From Fasciolopsis buskii (lineage: Eukaryota > Platyhelminthes > Trematoda > Plagiorchiida > Fasciolidae): a stretch of DNA of 64,000 bases. The notes beneath the pieces are model-generated. The model worked only from the letters and a program-made list of their open reading frames with translations, made no database searches and was not told the DNA's origin. Below are positions 36,911 to 50,596 of this stretch, piece after piece. Location: positions 427,755 to 491,754 of the forward strand of contig LUCM01009864.1 of NCBI GenBank assembly GCA_008360955.1. Direction: 5' to 3'. The translations under genes and the position numbers were made by a program. The stretch's first letter is position 1, and every line of letters begins with the position of its first letter.

Positions 36911-36950
36911 CTGATGATTCCTAACACGGATGAAACAGCTGTATAGCTGC
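36911..36950 (+). ncRNA. Hammerhead-ribozyme-like relic
   Basis: CTGATGA (36911-36917) is followed by a 3-bp stem II (TCC 36919-36921 with GGA 36928-36930, 6-nt loop), then GAAA (36932-36935), then a 4-bp stem III (36936-36939 with 36946-36949, 6-nt loop). Core and spacing are those of hammerheads found in schistosome SINEs. The pair closing stem II is T-T, the base after stem III is C rather than T, and no stem I can be drawn, so it is at best inactive and may be chance. Confidence 0.3.
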
Positions 36951-39900
36951 TTCTATGGTTTCTTAATGGCCAGGTGAGCGTTGATATCACATGGTGCTTT
37001 GTTTAATGAAGACATCTCACGCATACTACGGACACATAAAAAGAAAAAGTTGCGCATTCAGTTTTTCTTCCAAGGAGAAAGTATGCCTGAACTGCTACCT
37101 TTCGGCGCCTAAGAAATGCTACTGTAAGCACTAAGTTTACGTTTTATCAGTCGATCAGTGGTTCCTGCGGGTCTCAAAGAGAAACTAACTGCACTTCTTT
37201 CATTCATGCTAACATATTAAAATATCTGCCAAAATACGGCAATCTACATGAATAAGACGATACGGTAGATATCTCAAAATATCAAGGAACACAAACCGGT
37301 CTAGCAGGTGTGTAACGGAATATCTGTTACTAATTAGTCTACTGAGCACCTCGCAAACACAGGACACCAGGTGAATGACGAAGACATCAAAATTGTCTGA
37401 AAAATACCGAGAACTTTGTCGATAGATGGCCGTCAACTTCATTCAGCGGAAACAAAATCGAGAACAATCAGTATGTTTGTCTCATGAATGAATTCACCGA
37501 ACCCCTTTGTGAAGTCACATCAGCTACCCTGGCAGTGATCCGAGGCTGTCAGTCAAACTTCAGATACCTTTGAAAGTGACCTTTCAGCCGTGATAGGAAG
37601 CAGTTAATCCTTTGTAAGTGTACATTTTTCTAATGAATTTCGCCCACTCGCTAGCGCTAAACATTCCGTACAACTCTGCAACCCGAAAGCCATCCCAAAG
37701 CCACTCCTCTGTTCATAATGGAAACATTATTCACAAAGTACGTACGTACGCCCCATTTATCTACCAAACGGGGAACGAAGTTCCGGAAAACGAGTTTGTT
37801 CACCATCGTGTCTTTTCCGCTATGATGCAATGAAATTATTTCTTCAAAAACAGTTTCTGAGATGTATAATTACTTTTTTGCGAGTTTGAAAAGCACGAGC
37901 AGTATTGAACAAGTACGTTTAATTATTACTATTATCAGTAATTACACAAAAGTAATTGTTAGGTTAATGTCGAAGGGGAGACAGGCTGAAGAGTTGAGGT
38001 AATAACTTCGGTGAAAGGCATGCAGCCAAAGATTGGATTTGGAATTTGCTCATTAACTACTAACTGTGTTCAGCTTTTAGTATCCAACTAACTGTTGCTG
38101 GATGGTAGATGATTTATGTCAGACCTCGGTGAATTCATGCCGCTTTTGTACTCATTAGGGCACAGATTCCGAACACAAACCTGGATCGTATCCAAGCCAT
38201 TAATTTCCATACTACTTTGATAAAACCCTAACTGATTATTTGCAATTCAACATATGAATTGTATGCATCAGCACACGACAAAGGGTGCTCACAAGGATAT
38301 ATCTCAATCCGAATTTGAACACGACCAAGGAATTCATATAAGTATAAAACGAAAGTGCATCATACGCATCTAGGGGGGATTTAAGAAAACAAGATCTGGG
38401 AGAAGAGCAGTGGAATACGACATTTGAAGTCGCGCCTTATCAGGCGGTGTGAACACGTTCCGGAATAACTTTTCCGCATACCTAAATCTACTGTTTCTCC
38501 AAGGCAGTCTTTTGACATGGGACATTATTTCACACATGCATTCTTTCCCCAACATTATTAAACTGTGACGAATATGCATCAACGAACAAGAGTTTTCTGG
38601 GCATTCCGCGCTGTTTCTGGACAATATGACATCCAGTGTGACTCCGGACCATTCTCTCGTGTTAGTTTTTCAGACAACGAGACAACCTGTATAATTTGTC
38701 GGGGAATGAACCCGTAAGACTTTTGTCAACCTTCGGAAACCACTAGTGTTATTATCGTGATAAATGGTCTCAACGATACCGTTTTATTGTTTTTTTTAAA
38801 TCGATTCTAACCGAGAAGATACACATGCTATCTTTCGACATTACCAGAGAAACCAGTTCTTTTGTACGTGTCTGAGTGTGTGTTTGTGTCTAAACGGCAA
38901 TAATTTTGCCATACACATTGCTCACGGCTATTGTTTTACACGCCTGTCCAGAAGGCGATGGTTCGTACATCGTCGGGAGATTTTTCATTCAAAACCTACG
39001 AGTGGAGTGGATAAAAAATGTAGGCTAACCATTCACTTAATTTGTCGTGTTCATCATCATGTTTTTAAGGAAAGACAAAATTTACCGCAACTTGTAAAAC
39101 AGCAGACTTGAATAAACCGTTGAAGGCAGGGGGTGGATAAAACGTCACATATTTTTCAGTTTTTCATGCAAGGAAATTGCCGAACCAGATAATAGAGGTA
39201 ACGCTAAGCCCCAAATTTCATGGAAGAATGAACAGTTGGCAAAGTTAGGTAGAATGGTTGAAGTGAATAAAAAGTTCCTATCGAAGTAGATGGTCGACAG
39301 ACGTTGCCAAAATTGAATCTAAATTGCAAATCGTTGGGCTGCGAGTTTGCCGGAGATCGGCAAAAACAAAACGGGAATCAAAAGGACAGAGAAACAAAAA
39401 CGAGCGGGACAAGCTGACGATGTGGAACATTGTCACAGTTTTTCTTGATGTTACATTCGTGATGTAAAAGCTCACATTTGTTTCGACAATTCACGAAGAG
39501 CACTGATGGCCAACTTTTCAAGTAACTAGAAAACGAGGTCACTTTGGCTGGCTGAACTGTCAACCCAATGATAGGCAAAAATGAAACTGCTGGTGAAATG
39601 ATTAGGGAAAAATGAATTCAACAACAAAATTTCTCTGAGTGGTTAATCATGCACGCCGTGGAGTTTCAAATGTTAGCAACAGGCAATCGACTCAAGCACA
39701 TAGATTTTCTTGGTATCGTGTTTGCAACTCGGGAAATTTTTTTGCGCATTTTCATTGGACATGAACTGGACTCACAACCCAAGTAGCAGCACTTTAAGGA
39801 GGGCTTCTGAACAAGTGTAGAGAGAAACGTCCATCGATCAGTATTTCATTTTTTCTATTGATTTAAGGATTATATCAATAAGATAGGAAAGCATTTCGAT

Positions 39901-40075
39901 ATCTCTTCAGGTCGGGTGAACAAGTATTCCTCTGCAACTGTTCACGTGGCCACTGTTTTTCACTGTTAGTTGCACATTATTGTGGCTAATGGACAACTCC
40001 ACCACCTTATATGAAGTCTTGTTCTACCGCAGCAAAGGGTGGCTGATGGGGCTAACCGCAGAATATCACATTTTG

Positions 40076-40101
40076 AATATATGTATGTATATGTATATAT
40101 G
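40076..40101. repeat. TATG/AT microsatellite
   Basis: Alternating ATGT and AT units; short and imperfect. Confidence 0.8.
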
Positions 40102-41236
40102 CGATCGATTTTTCGCCCATTTCCTTGCAGTGTAATGGATTAACAACTGATCACGGGCTTCGAATAAGACAGATGAGTGGAACCAAACTGGAGGATTTCA
40201 ACGCCGGATACAACTGAATATAGCGCTAAAGCAGTGGACACAGTTGATACCTGGTACAAAATGTAATGGAATAGTGATTGATGTGTCACTGTTTTAGCCC
40301 ACGGCATTCAGTTAAGATTATGAAAGAGAAAAAATGCATTCGGCTGCATGACCTATCCGACAGTAATTCGCCTTATCTTCAGTAACTATAATACAGTCCT
40401 TATACACATATATGTATATGCATGTATGTGCATCCGCGTACCTAAATGCACACATGAAGTAAAATGAATATGAAGTGGCGAAGTTACGCATAGGTTTCAA
40501 CACAAAAGGTACGAAAAATGGTTGACTGAATCACCAATGCTTATCAATTTACAACTAGCGAAATGAACACCCCACGTTGTTCATGCAGATCAGGGTACGA
40601 GTAAGGAATAACCCATGTCTCTAAGTAATCGAATGATTTTTCTTCTTTGGATATAGTCCCTGGTCTCCAACTGGTTTTCCGTATGTAGAAGGTGCAATGG
40701 TTATCTTCCCTGACTGCGTTACTTCAGCGGGAACAAAAAAACATTTTAGTTCGCTCGGAAATATTGTTGATGGGAAACGCTTAACTACTGTTTTCTTATT
40801 TCCTACCAGGATAACTTCAACTATTCGGTAATGTAACTCTTCTCGGTTTTAGTTCACGTTTTACATTCATGGCAACTGTCGCTTAGAGTATCGTGTGAAC
40901 ATGAAGCGGTTTTGATTCTAAATGTATTCATATATATCAGACCGGTCAAAGAGCAAGTATAAAGTGGCGAAGAGGCAGAACGAGTGAAAACAAGGAATTA
41001 TCTTTTTCGGTAATCAGTTGGTTATTTTCTTTCGACAACTAGTCCCGGTTAAGCTCAAAATACCAAACAACTTGATTTTTAATAATCATCATTATTGTTC
41101 GGCTTTAAACAGCAGGGCAAGCCTCACTGTCCGCTGCCTTTCCCCAGAGTTACACGTTTATATAAAAAAGTGAATATCCAACGAGAACAGGGAGTGGACC
41201 TACCCAGATGCTGCTGCAGCCAACACACGAAACAGT

Positions 41237-43925
41237 CTAACTGTGCAAACGCAAGTGTTTCCAATCATTCTGTTTCAATAGAAAATGCAAACATGATCGC
41301 CACTGTTCACGATTCACTGCCATATCCTTAAGTGTCTCCAACCAGCTAGTTGACGAGTTTTTCGGACCCCAACCACGAAGGCGTAAGACACCTACTTTAC
41401 CTAACTTCGCTGTACATTTTCTCATCCCACGTTGCCATGTCATCTGTTGGCCTCCACATGGCTTCTTCCATCCTTGAAAAGAACGCAAAATAGGGCACGG
41501 TATGATAAACGAGTGTTCACCAGACGCAACACGTGACCCAACCAGCGTAGCCTACTAATTTTCATACGATGAAACAAGCTGTTCTCAGAAGTGGCACCCA
41601 GTACCAGAATCCTAACCTCAATATTACTCACCCGGTCACTCCATCCAATCCTAGCCATACTACGTAAACATCGGTCGTCGAAAACCTCTGACTGACGAAC
41701 ATCGCCCTCACGCATACTCCACGTCTTGCAACTGTGCAACAGAACTGAACGCACTGCAGCACAGTACACACGACCTTTCAGCTTCAGTGAAATATCAGGC
41801 TGATGCCACAAGTGCTTCAATCCAGCGTAAGCTGCACGAGCCTTGGATGTACGTATACTTACCTCCAATCCCGAGTTACCATCGTTAGACACGCAGCTAC
41901 CAAGATTAGGTGAAATGGTCCACCACTGTTATTTCCTCTCCATCCATTATCAAGTTCGGCGCTGCTGTCGTCCAGTCCTGTAACAGTACTTTGCACTTTG
42001 AAGGTGCACAGCACATGCCAAACAGAGCAACCGATCTAGACAGTCTATCTAGTGCCCGTTGTGCATGGTCCGCAGACTCGAAAAGGCACACGACGTCGTC
42101 TGCGTAATCTAGGTCGCATATCTTTCCTTCATTTCCCAGTTCCACTCCTACATCCCGGAGACCTCCGAAAGCATCTTCCATTACCTCGTCCATGACGAAG
42201 TTGAGCAGGAATGGGACACCCTTGTCGAACGCCACTAGTTGTTTCGAATGAACGTGACAGTTCACCGTATACTTTAATACGGCCATTAGTATCCAAGTAC
42301 AGTTCTCGCAACAAGAGTAGAAAATATGCTGGCTTACTACTCTAATGGGGAGCACTGAATAGTGCCGCCCAATCCACTGAGTTGAACGATCCTTTTAAGT
42401 CGAGAAAGACTACGATCGTAGAGTGGCGGTGTTTGGCGTGTTCCGAGTATCTGCGGAAGAGTGAATATCTGGCCGATGCCACCTCGACCTGGACGAAATC
42501 CGGCCTGTTGTTCGCGGATATTACTCTCGCGAATTGATGTCAAACGGCGCAGCATTATCGAAGCTAACACCTTAGTAACTATCGGAATTAAACTAATCCC
42601 ACGATGATTGCTGCAGTCACTCCGTGTACCCTTCTTGAAGATGGGTATAAAAAGTGACTCACCCCACGGTAACGGAATGCGCTCCTCGTTCCAAATATCA
42701 CGAAGCAATGAGGCAAATGATTTCATCAGCACTTCTCAACCCAATTCGAAAAGAACTCGGGGAAGGTCGTCGGGATCGGCAGCTTTTCCTCTCTTCAGAA
42801 TTCCAATATTCGACTCCACTTCCACTTTCGTTGGGGATCAAGTGACACCTCCCAAGGATTCACAGCTCCAGACGTCGGACTAAATACGATAACGTGTGAC
42901 CAGTTAAATTGATCCTTGAAATGTTCTGCCCAACGGTCCAGTCTTTCCTGTCTACCATGGACGAGCTCTCCATTCCTATCGCACACGACTTCACTAACCG
43001 AAGTTCGCCGCCCACCGCTGTCACGTATAGGCTTAAACATTCTCTGACTGTTACCTGAAGCGGACGCCACTTCCATCTCTTCGGCTACCTTAACCCACCA
43101 GCTTTCGCGGTCATTCCTAAGGCTTATGGTCAACTGACGCTGCAACTGCCGATGCATCTCATTCATTTCCTTGCAGTTAGGCAGCTAGCGTTTTTGCTTC
43201 ATTAGAATTAGCGACGCTTGAGAGATCCAGTGTTTTTGATGAACACTAGATCTGGGACCGCAGGCGAAATTTGCTGCCAAATGCAAGGCCTGCCCAATTT
43301 GATCCCACTGATCGTCTACATCGCCACTGGTCGCAGTTCTTAATTCCTCGGACAGTTTCTGTTCGTAGCTGTTGCGAACAGCCGAATCAGACAAACGTTC
43401 GACAGCCAATCGGGTTTGTGGCCCACGTCGATGGCCATTCAGCTGCAGCAAAAATCGCATTAAAACTAACGCATGGTCCGATTCGACGTACGTGGTCCAG
43501 TAAGATCTACAGTTCTGGACAGAACTGCGCCAACGGTAGCTAAATGCGATATGGTCAATCTGACTCAGTGAACCTGTCGAGTTAGAACGCCACGTCGCTG
43601 TGCGACGTGAACTGTGTCAGAAATTCGTTCTAGATAGGAATAAATGATTATCTGCACAGAATTAGAGAAGTCTTTCCCCGTTGTCTGTTCGCTGTGCAGG
43701 CAAAGCGCACCGGCCACATAACCAAGCTTCCGATGCACTCAGTTCTCCAAAGTGTGCATTAAAGTCACCTGCTGCCACTACGATGTCAGAGCGTTTGCTC
43801 TTCCGAACAAGAGTGACGAGGGCATCGTAAAACTCGTCTTTCTCCATGTCAGTGCTGCAGTCTGTCGGAGCGTAGGCCGAGATAACTGTTGACAAACTAT
43901 CAGGAGCCGATTGATTAGCTGACAA
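41237..43925 (-). mobile_element. Decayed non-LTR retrotransposon (LINE), copy 2, 5'-truncated in the endonuclease
   Basis: This is the best-kept LINE. On the minus strand: VISAYAPTDCSTDMEKDEFYDAL and VVAAGDFNAHFGEL (endonuclease, 43662-43925), a frame change, QIDHIAF..RW (near 43550), ESDHALV (near 43480), a linker (42795-43460), the reverse transcriptase from LFIPIFKKGTRSDCSNHRGISLIP (42337-42732) through SGVRQGCPIP, an intact catalytic YADD (42095-42106), then LRWLGHVLR and a C-terminal ..WLETLKDMAVNREQWRSC.. ending in a stop at 41237. Several stops and frameshifts break it, including a stop at the end of the linker (43185). There is no 5' half of the endonuclease, as expected from 5' truncation at insertion. 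The clade is uncertain (RTE- or CR1-like). Confidence 0.9.
41237..43925 (-). pseudogene. LINE copy 2 endonuclease-reverse transcriptase ORF, broken
   Basis: The protein would nick target DNA and copy LINE RNA into the genome. Catalytic features still visible are GDFNA of the endonuclease, the SDH-type motif (ESDHALV) and the YADD of the reverse transcriptase. RT motifs upstream of YADD are spread over at least three frames: HRGISLIPIVTKVLA, QAGFRPGRG, VVFLDLKGSFNSVDW and SGVRQGCPIP. The frame then holds from GKICDLDYADDVV through GMCCAPSKCKVLLQDW. The region 41440-41892 (KARAAYAGLKHLWHQPDIS, SVLLHSCKTWSMREGD, LRSMARIGWSDRV) is another open segment. Because it is broken in many places it cannot make an active protein. 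Confidence 0.85.
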
Positions 43926-44154
43926 TCAGTCCATCTTTATTTTTATCTTGAAATATAGGTGGGTCTCCCTTACCTTTCGAAACGTCGATGAAATAGTCAC
44001 TTCTTGGGGTGAACATTGCAGCACTGCTTTAAAAATGAAATCAGTAAAAGCGTTTATCCAAACCACTCCTTTAGATTGTACGAATGAGATTTTCTCGAAG
44101 TTCCAATGTTTGCTTTTTGATAGGCAGCCATCTTAATCGTGGTATGCTATACTT

Positions 44155-44788
44155 GTTGAGCAGCCGCACAGCACGGTGAATACACAAGCATTTACTCTGA
44201 TTCTGAACCCGATTTCCTCCGGCTTTCCGTATACCGACTGAAACCTTCCATTTTCAATGCACTGGTTACATGGATCCAATGTATCAAACGAGGTAAGTGT
44301 CAGCGTTAACTTCTCCCCATCCACATAACCGACTCCGGGGCTTGCTTCTGTCCACTTAGCGAACATTTTGTGTTTGTTCTCCAATGAGTGAACGATTCGC
44401 ATATTTCGAAATCAAGCAAATCATTTGTCGTTTGACGTTTTCCTGAATTTCCTATAAGTGGTTGAAGGTAGCCTAAGTACACTTAACAATCGTTGAAAGA
44501 GTCCCCGTTAACTCAGTAATTGGGCTTTCAGCGACACATTTCTGTCAAGAGTGTTGGTGAATCAAAAAAGAACGCGCCTGTTGGACTACGTCGTCTATTT
44601 TTCCGTGTCTCACTAGCAAACAAGTGCAGTTTAGTCGGTCAGATCTAATCATGACAAGAGAACAGTGAAGAAATTTTCCGCTAACCTTGGTTCGGACTTC
44701 ATGATGTTCAGTCTCCGGAGTTGCCAACCTGGATACTGCGATTATTGATGAATTCCCATCCACACTTTCTTTGTCTACCTTGGTGTTC
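44155..44788 (-). CDS. Pair of exon-like frames upstream of LINE copy 2, function unknown
   Basis: Minus strand: VDKESVDGNSSIIAVSRLAT..HHEVRTK (44683-44775) lies between an AG (ACACCAAG) and a donor-like AAG|GTTAGC. About 280 bp further on, LENKHKMFAKWTEASPGVGY, VDGEKLTLTLTSFDTLDPC and EEIGFRIRVNACVFTVLCG (44155-44390) form a second open stretch with a possible donor (AACAA|GTATAG). Spacing and borders are exon-like. The Cys pattern and alternating hydrophobic residues are vaguely like an extracellular beta-sandwich, but I recognise no family. Confidence 0.25.
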
Positions 44789-47700
44789 AGTAAAAATTTG
44801 ATTTTTTCTTAACTAAATGGTTTTAGGTAGAAATCGAATCCCAGACAAAATCCTGGTACGAAGAAGTGTTAGGTGTTAGGAACAATTCAGTGCAAACATG
44901 TCCACTTAGCAGATACTTTTGTGACGTATTTTAATATCTTTCGATGGCCGCATTCGTTGCATATGACGTAAAGATTATTGATAAGGTCATCACATTGTAA
45001 CGTGTTTTAGAGGATGCTTTACTAATTAGGCTAAAGGTAATAGTTCCGGAATGCCGGTGATCACCCATGCGCAAAAACTATTCGTGCTGCGTGAACAAGC
45101 CCAGCAGTGGAAATGGTGCCAAGAAAAAAGCCACGACAGGAGTAGGAAAGCATCACTCCCATCTATTTTTATCAGGAATTAGGCAATCAGTTAGTCACAA
45201 TCAACAGGATTTTTCAGCCAATGAGTATACTAATAAGGAAAGCTCATTGTAACCCAGAGTTTTGATGTATGGAAATGTAAACGAACAACATCGAATGTGA
45301 AAGATTGCACCAGATGGTCTGACCAGGTTTGATACTCAACGATTGTCTTGCAACCGGGGGATAAGTACTGTTCTTGTACGTTTATTTCGACAGCGGATAG
45401 ATCAGCAAGTGTTTTATCCGTGTGTCTGACCGCCATTGGACAGAAATACTTAGGACTAGTTGGTTTATCTAAATAGATACATTCGTTCTTTAAACTTCTA
45501 GACCAGAATAAAGATCAATTTGATTTTCGCTGATGAGTATGACCCTACAAGTGAAAGCTTTAGTAAAAGCGGATGGTCATAATATCAAACGTTTGATTTT
45601 GTTTGAAGACGTTTGGCTATGGAAAGCGTAAGCATGTTTCAAACGGCTGAAAGTCGCATTCGAATGAAATGATGCAATCCATTTGGCGAGACGATTCATG
45701 TTATTCTCGAGGCTTTAGAGAATGAGATCACACAATTCATTCTGATTTAAGCCAAATCTCCTTCCAGTGTAAATAAACTCAACCAGACAAGACAGTCGAG
45801 ATCCATGAGGGTAACAAACTTGCATTTGGACTGTCCCGACAAATTGAATTCTGATAAATAGACGCACAAATAGTGAATTTTGTAAAACCAGTCCGTTGAA
45901 TATGATAATCCTGAATGATAGCGCATAACATTTTGGCGAAATACCTGGCACACGAACGTTGTTGAATTGAACCAGATCCACTGTGATATTGGCAATGCAT
46001 TCGCAATTTTAGGAAGATAGTACTGACATTTCGTGGAGATCAGGGATCCGAAATGGATCAGAATAGCAGATGAATGACCAAAATTTGGTTTTCATCCCAC
46101 CGTATAAGATTACGATGAAACGTGCTAGTTACGTGTGTTCGGACGAATATGCAACCAACGTTTAGCAAGGTACAAATAAGGTGAAATGCCAAATATGGAC
46201 TTCATTGTGATTATCAATGTAGATGTCGTGTACAAGCGAAACAAGCAGTCGGTTTCTAGTATCTCTGGAATCAGAATTTTACTGATCATCAGTTGCTTTC
46301 TTTTGCATGAATACTTGGGTGGAAAGAGATCACCAAGGCAGAAAGGCAGAATTGTATGAAGTGCACCGTAAGATGAATAACCCCCCTTAGATTTCTAGAA
46401 CTCGTCCAGGGTCACTCTCGTTCTGATGACCATAGGTAACAGAAATAACTGACGCTAATGCTGTTCACGAATCATTGTTTTAAGTTGCACGATTGCGGAC
46501 CGTAAGTACAAGATTTCTAATCAATATCCACCCGGACTGGAGTAGACTGGCTGTAGTCAAGCGATCAACGTTATGAACTTTCAATCGAAAGGGAGTGGGT
46601 TTCGAATCGCCGCGAGGCCCATCAAACCTCTCACTTGACAAACCTCAGTAGACAGCCACAGTCTTGCTAAAAATGATTTAAGTTTTAATATCATTGACAA
46701 AGAAAGTAAATGATAAAGTTTAGAAAAAATTAATGATTAGTAATTCAATATCAAGAGGACATGAATGGAATTAGAATATATCAAGATCCATGTTTGCTGA
46801 AAAACGCTGTACGAATTATACCGGGGTTTTAGTATGCGAGTTTATATTGATCTGTGATAATATGTGCATGGCTTAATCTCTTCGTATGTCTAACCAAGCA
46901 AGCGTACTAAACTGAATGTGAACAGAAGAGATCCAAAATATGAAGTAATAGTTAATTAACTAGACTGGTAACCGGAATTTCTGAACAAGAGGTGGCTCGA
47001 ACACCTTAGTAAACTAAACATCGCTAGCCGGGATCAAATCTGCAAAACATTCGCTACTGAACAAACGCTAAAATGATTTCTCTATCGAAGTCACAGTTTT
47101 AGAATACAAAATTCGCAAACGGACTGCTCGACCTTGCATGACCGACATATTTTCCAAAATTGATTCTTTTTGTGACCTCTTAACCACCGTCACACTTCTC
47201 TTTCCACCTGAACAAGTAATGGAGCTGAACAACCTCGTATTAAATCTAATAAGTTAACTGTCTTTTTTGGAATGGAATTTCGTTTTACATTTAGGTGAAT
47301 CTAGTGCTTGATACAAAGGCCTCTAGAAATTTACCCTCGCCTCAGGGTCGGTATTCGAATTGACCTGATTGAGGCTTAGCAAACAGCAGTAACAACTGCG
47401 TGAAATGGACGCATGCTTTCGCCGAGAACCTCAGTCCGCAAAGTGTTGATTCCCTTCTTTCATTTCGTCGGTGCACAAATCTGCCAAAGTCCAGAATGTG
47501 TGCACAGAGGCAATTACTGAAAGTGACTTTTTCACACAATTAGCGTATGCTGTTGTTTGTAGGTCTTGGAAGTACAATGCGGTTACTGTGCAACGTCTAA
47601 GCAAAAGAATGCACACGAGGCTTGTGAACCATGAAGTAATGTGCTTTTTGGAAACTTTCCTGCGCAAGTGCACAGACTGCTTTCCATGAATAACCACGGT

Positions 47701-50561
47701 AAAGCATAGCAGCATACACTTCGAAAATACTGAGTGTGTTGCAAAAGTACGTCAGCACCAAGATAAACGAAGTGGATTGTTGGCTTGCCAGGAACAAACT
47801 CCTGGGATCTCTAGCAAAAACCTACTGTAGACTAATCGGTAGATCTGATATAGCCCGTTAGACTAATTTATCGCACCGGATAATAAAGGATTTTGAAAGC
47901 AAATTTGTTCGAATACTGAATTCAAAGCTACAGGTCTTCAAGCAACCTGCGACGAATGACGAATCCGAAAATCCAGGAGTCAAGTTGATGCTAACACTCT
48001 TCAATTTCACATCTTTAAAACCAGCAACACTGATGCTATGATTTTCCGTGTTAGTTTTTGTTTATGTTCGAAATTCACTCGAACTATTCTAAAAGTATCA
48101 AACTCAGTAAGTTTGATCGAATTCAGTCAGCCCAGCTTTGGTGAACGATAATCAACAAATAACTAATTAATTTTCACAAATTTTATTTATCTGGACATGT
48201 TCTGAATAGCTAGTCTAAATACCAGTTGATTAGAGAAGTGCGTTCCACTGGCAACAGCTTAACTATGATCGTTTGTGCCGATCGATTTTTGGGCACGTTG
48301 TTCGTCCACACATTCGCTGGTTGCCACTTCATTTCACTGATCATCCCTACGAATTCCCGTGTACTGTTTTGTTTCTGAGCGGTGTTCCAAATCTTGTGGC
48401 AAACCAATTCTTGGGGGTTCCGACCGTTTTCATTCTTATTTGACCCCTGATGTTTGTGCATAAGACAACCAGTAATTACTCACTGACTGGACAGTGAAAG
48501 TGACCAGCAAGTTAGTTCAACACGATTAATTTGAATACAGCTATTTTGGATTCCTCTCGGATTCCGAGTTCCTTTTTGCCGAGCAGGAACATTACCAGCA
48601 GGCTCGGCAAACATTTCAATTACGATGCAAGTATTACAAATGGATACATGATGCCCGAACACAATAATTAAACCAAAGATTGATCCCATATATTTAAGCA
48701 CAATTTTGAGAACCAAACCTTATAGAGAGGCAGCAGCTCAACTTTTCAAGGACTGACTCCATTCTCCTATGGAGACGGCAGTAGCAAAATGTGCTGACAA
48801 CCACCGTGGATGGACGAAATGGAGTTAGACATTCCGTTTGTCAGGCAACCCTTGTTACATTTCAATGATTTGCTCAAAATTAGTACAATGCGAAAGCGCA
48901 TTGCCACTGGCCTCGAACAGCAGTCGTTTACCTCTAACATCGAAACTTCACCGCAAAAATCAAACGTTAGACAGGGTAATCGTGGAGATTAATGATCCAG
49001 TGAAACCAACTACCTAACCAATCTGAACAGGAATTGTTTTTTCTGTTTGTTCTTTTGGAGTGATTTATCCCTTTGAGACTCCGCAAAACATTCACACAAC
49101 AAAAACGTGGACGAAATCTGGCGGTGAGTTTGGGTGCTATCAAATACAAAGTGTTGGTCGTTGTATTTTTCACTCAAAAGATGCCAACTAACTATGATAA
49201 GAAAAGTAGACTGGGCTTCTAATATGATGGGAGTGAAAGTTCATTACGTTAATCTATACTGTTATACCAAAGGTATCGATCCTGGCCAAAGGTTCGAAAA
49301 CTTTCCGCCCAAACTTCCTGGATCGTGCAAGTGTTGGCATTAGGTACACTAAAAGATTAGGGCTTACACTATCAAACACTTACAATACTAACTTATCCAG
49401 ATCTCTGTTCGTGTCCAAAAAAAGTGTTCAGTTATAGTCAACCAATAGTTATTGACTGAAATGAAACTATATAGTATCACTTTGGGTAGTGAAAATTGCA
49501 AAGAGATCACCATTTGTGTCTGGTATATTCCATTCTTTTCTTATTGAACACTTAGGATAAATTTTGCCAAGAACCAGTATTTGATCACTTTTGAGGGCTA
49601 TGGTACCGAGTAAAACCTGACAAGTGTGAACTAGACACTTAGATTAGAATAGCGTCACAAAATTTTCATGTGCGTTTACGGGAAAGAGCCCAATGGTCAC
49701 AAGCCTCCTCCTACCACTCGATTTAACCTCCTAACACAGTCCTCTTAAGGTAATAAGCGCGAGATCCACGTGACCAACATTGATACAGCGTACATCGATG
49801 CAGTGAAATGTCAAAAATGTTGACCAGGTAAGAGGTTGGGACTGAAAACCCTGTCATGCTCGTCTTTAAACTACAGAAAACACAGACAGTCAGAATCTCG
49901 GGGCAGGCAAGCATCGACCAGACAGTATTTTTACAAACACTATCCTTTAGCTACTTTAAAGGTGACCAAAATGATAGGTCTTCTGTTTAGCAAAAATTGA
50001 GAAACATACAGCCTGATTTGATTTGGAAAATTGATTGATTGAAGCAAGAATATTCTATTGGGTCGGTTGCACGCCTATTTGTCCATGCCACACCGCACCG
50101 TAACAGCAGGAGTACGACGAAAATCGAATTTGGGCATGCTATCGGTAAGGCATTCGTGATGAACCTATTCCAATGAGTATTTTACACTGGTTCGATATTT
50201 CCCGGGGGAAAAAGAATAACTTAGCAAATCGAGAAATTCCTGCTTGGTTTCTCCAATTCAGCACATGTGAAACAAAATTCTCTCAGGTCGAATGGACCAA
50301 TTTCTAAATTGTTGGACTAACGCCTGGTTAAACAGGGATTTTAAGCCTCACCGAGAACACAGTGCATCGGCCGTGAAACTAATACTTCTCAAACAATCTG
50401 TTTAGAAACGCCGTACAAATATACTTCCAGGGTTTTTGAATATTTCGTCAAAAAAGTAATCTGGCCTCCAAGGTTTCTGTGATGGGTGGATTATGCCTGT
50501 TAGATCACCGTATCATTTATTATGGCCAGTTGAACGATCATTTCCTAAATGCATATTCTGT

Positions 50562-50596
50562 ATTATATATGTGCATATATATATATGTATATATTA
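50562..50596. repeat. AT/GT microsatellite
   Basis: TATATATGTGCATATATATA followed by TATGTATATAT; imperfect alternating purine-pyrimidine. Confidence 0.85.

Larger units (their letters stand above)
36277..41236. other. Upstream flank of slo, no recognised gene
   Basis: It should hold the slo 5' UTR and promoter, but no element can be assigned. It contains the hammerhead-like relic at 36911 and a short microsatellite at 40076. Open frames are all short and lack known motifs. Confidence 0.5.

Noticed and set aside
45535..45575. Second hammerhead-like match (CTGATGA ... GAAA)
   Set aside because: Stem II is only GTA/TAC with unpaired bases left over and there is no stem I; most likely chance.
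46540..46630. tRNA-like repeat on the plus strand with a B-box-like GGTTTCGAATC
   Set aside because: The B box has an extra T, the A box is poor and no second copy was seen, so I do not annotate it as a tRNA or SINE.
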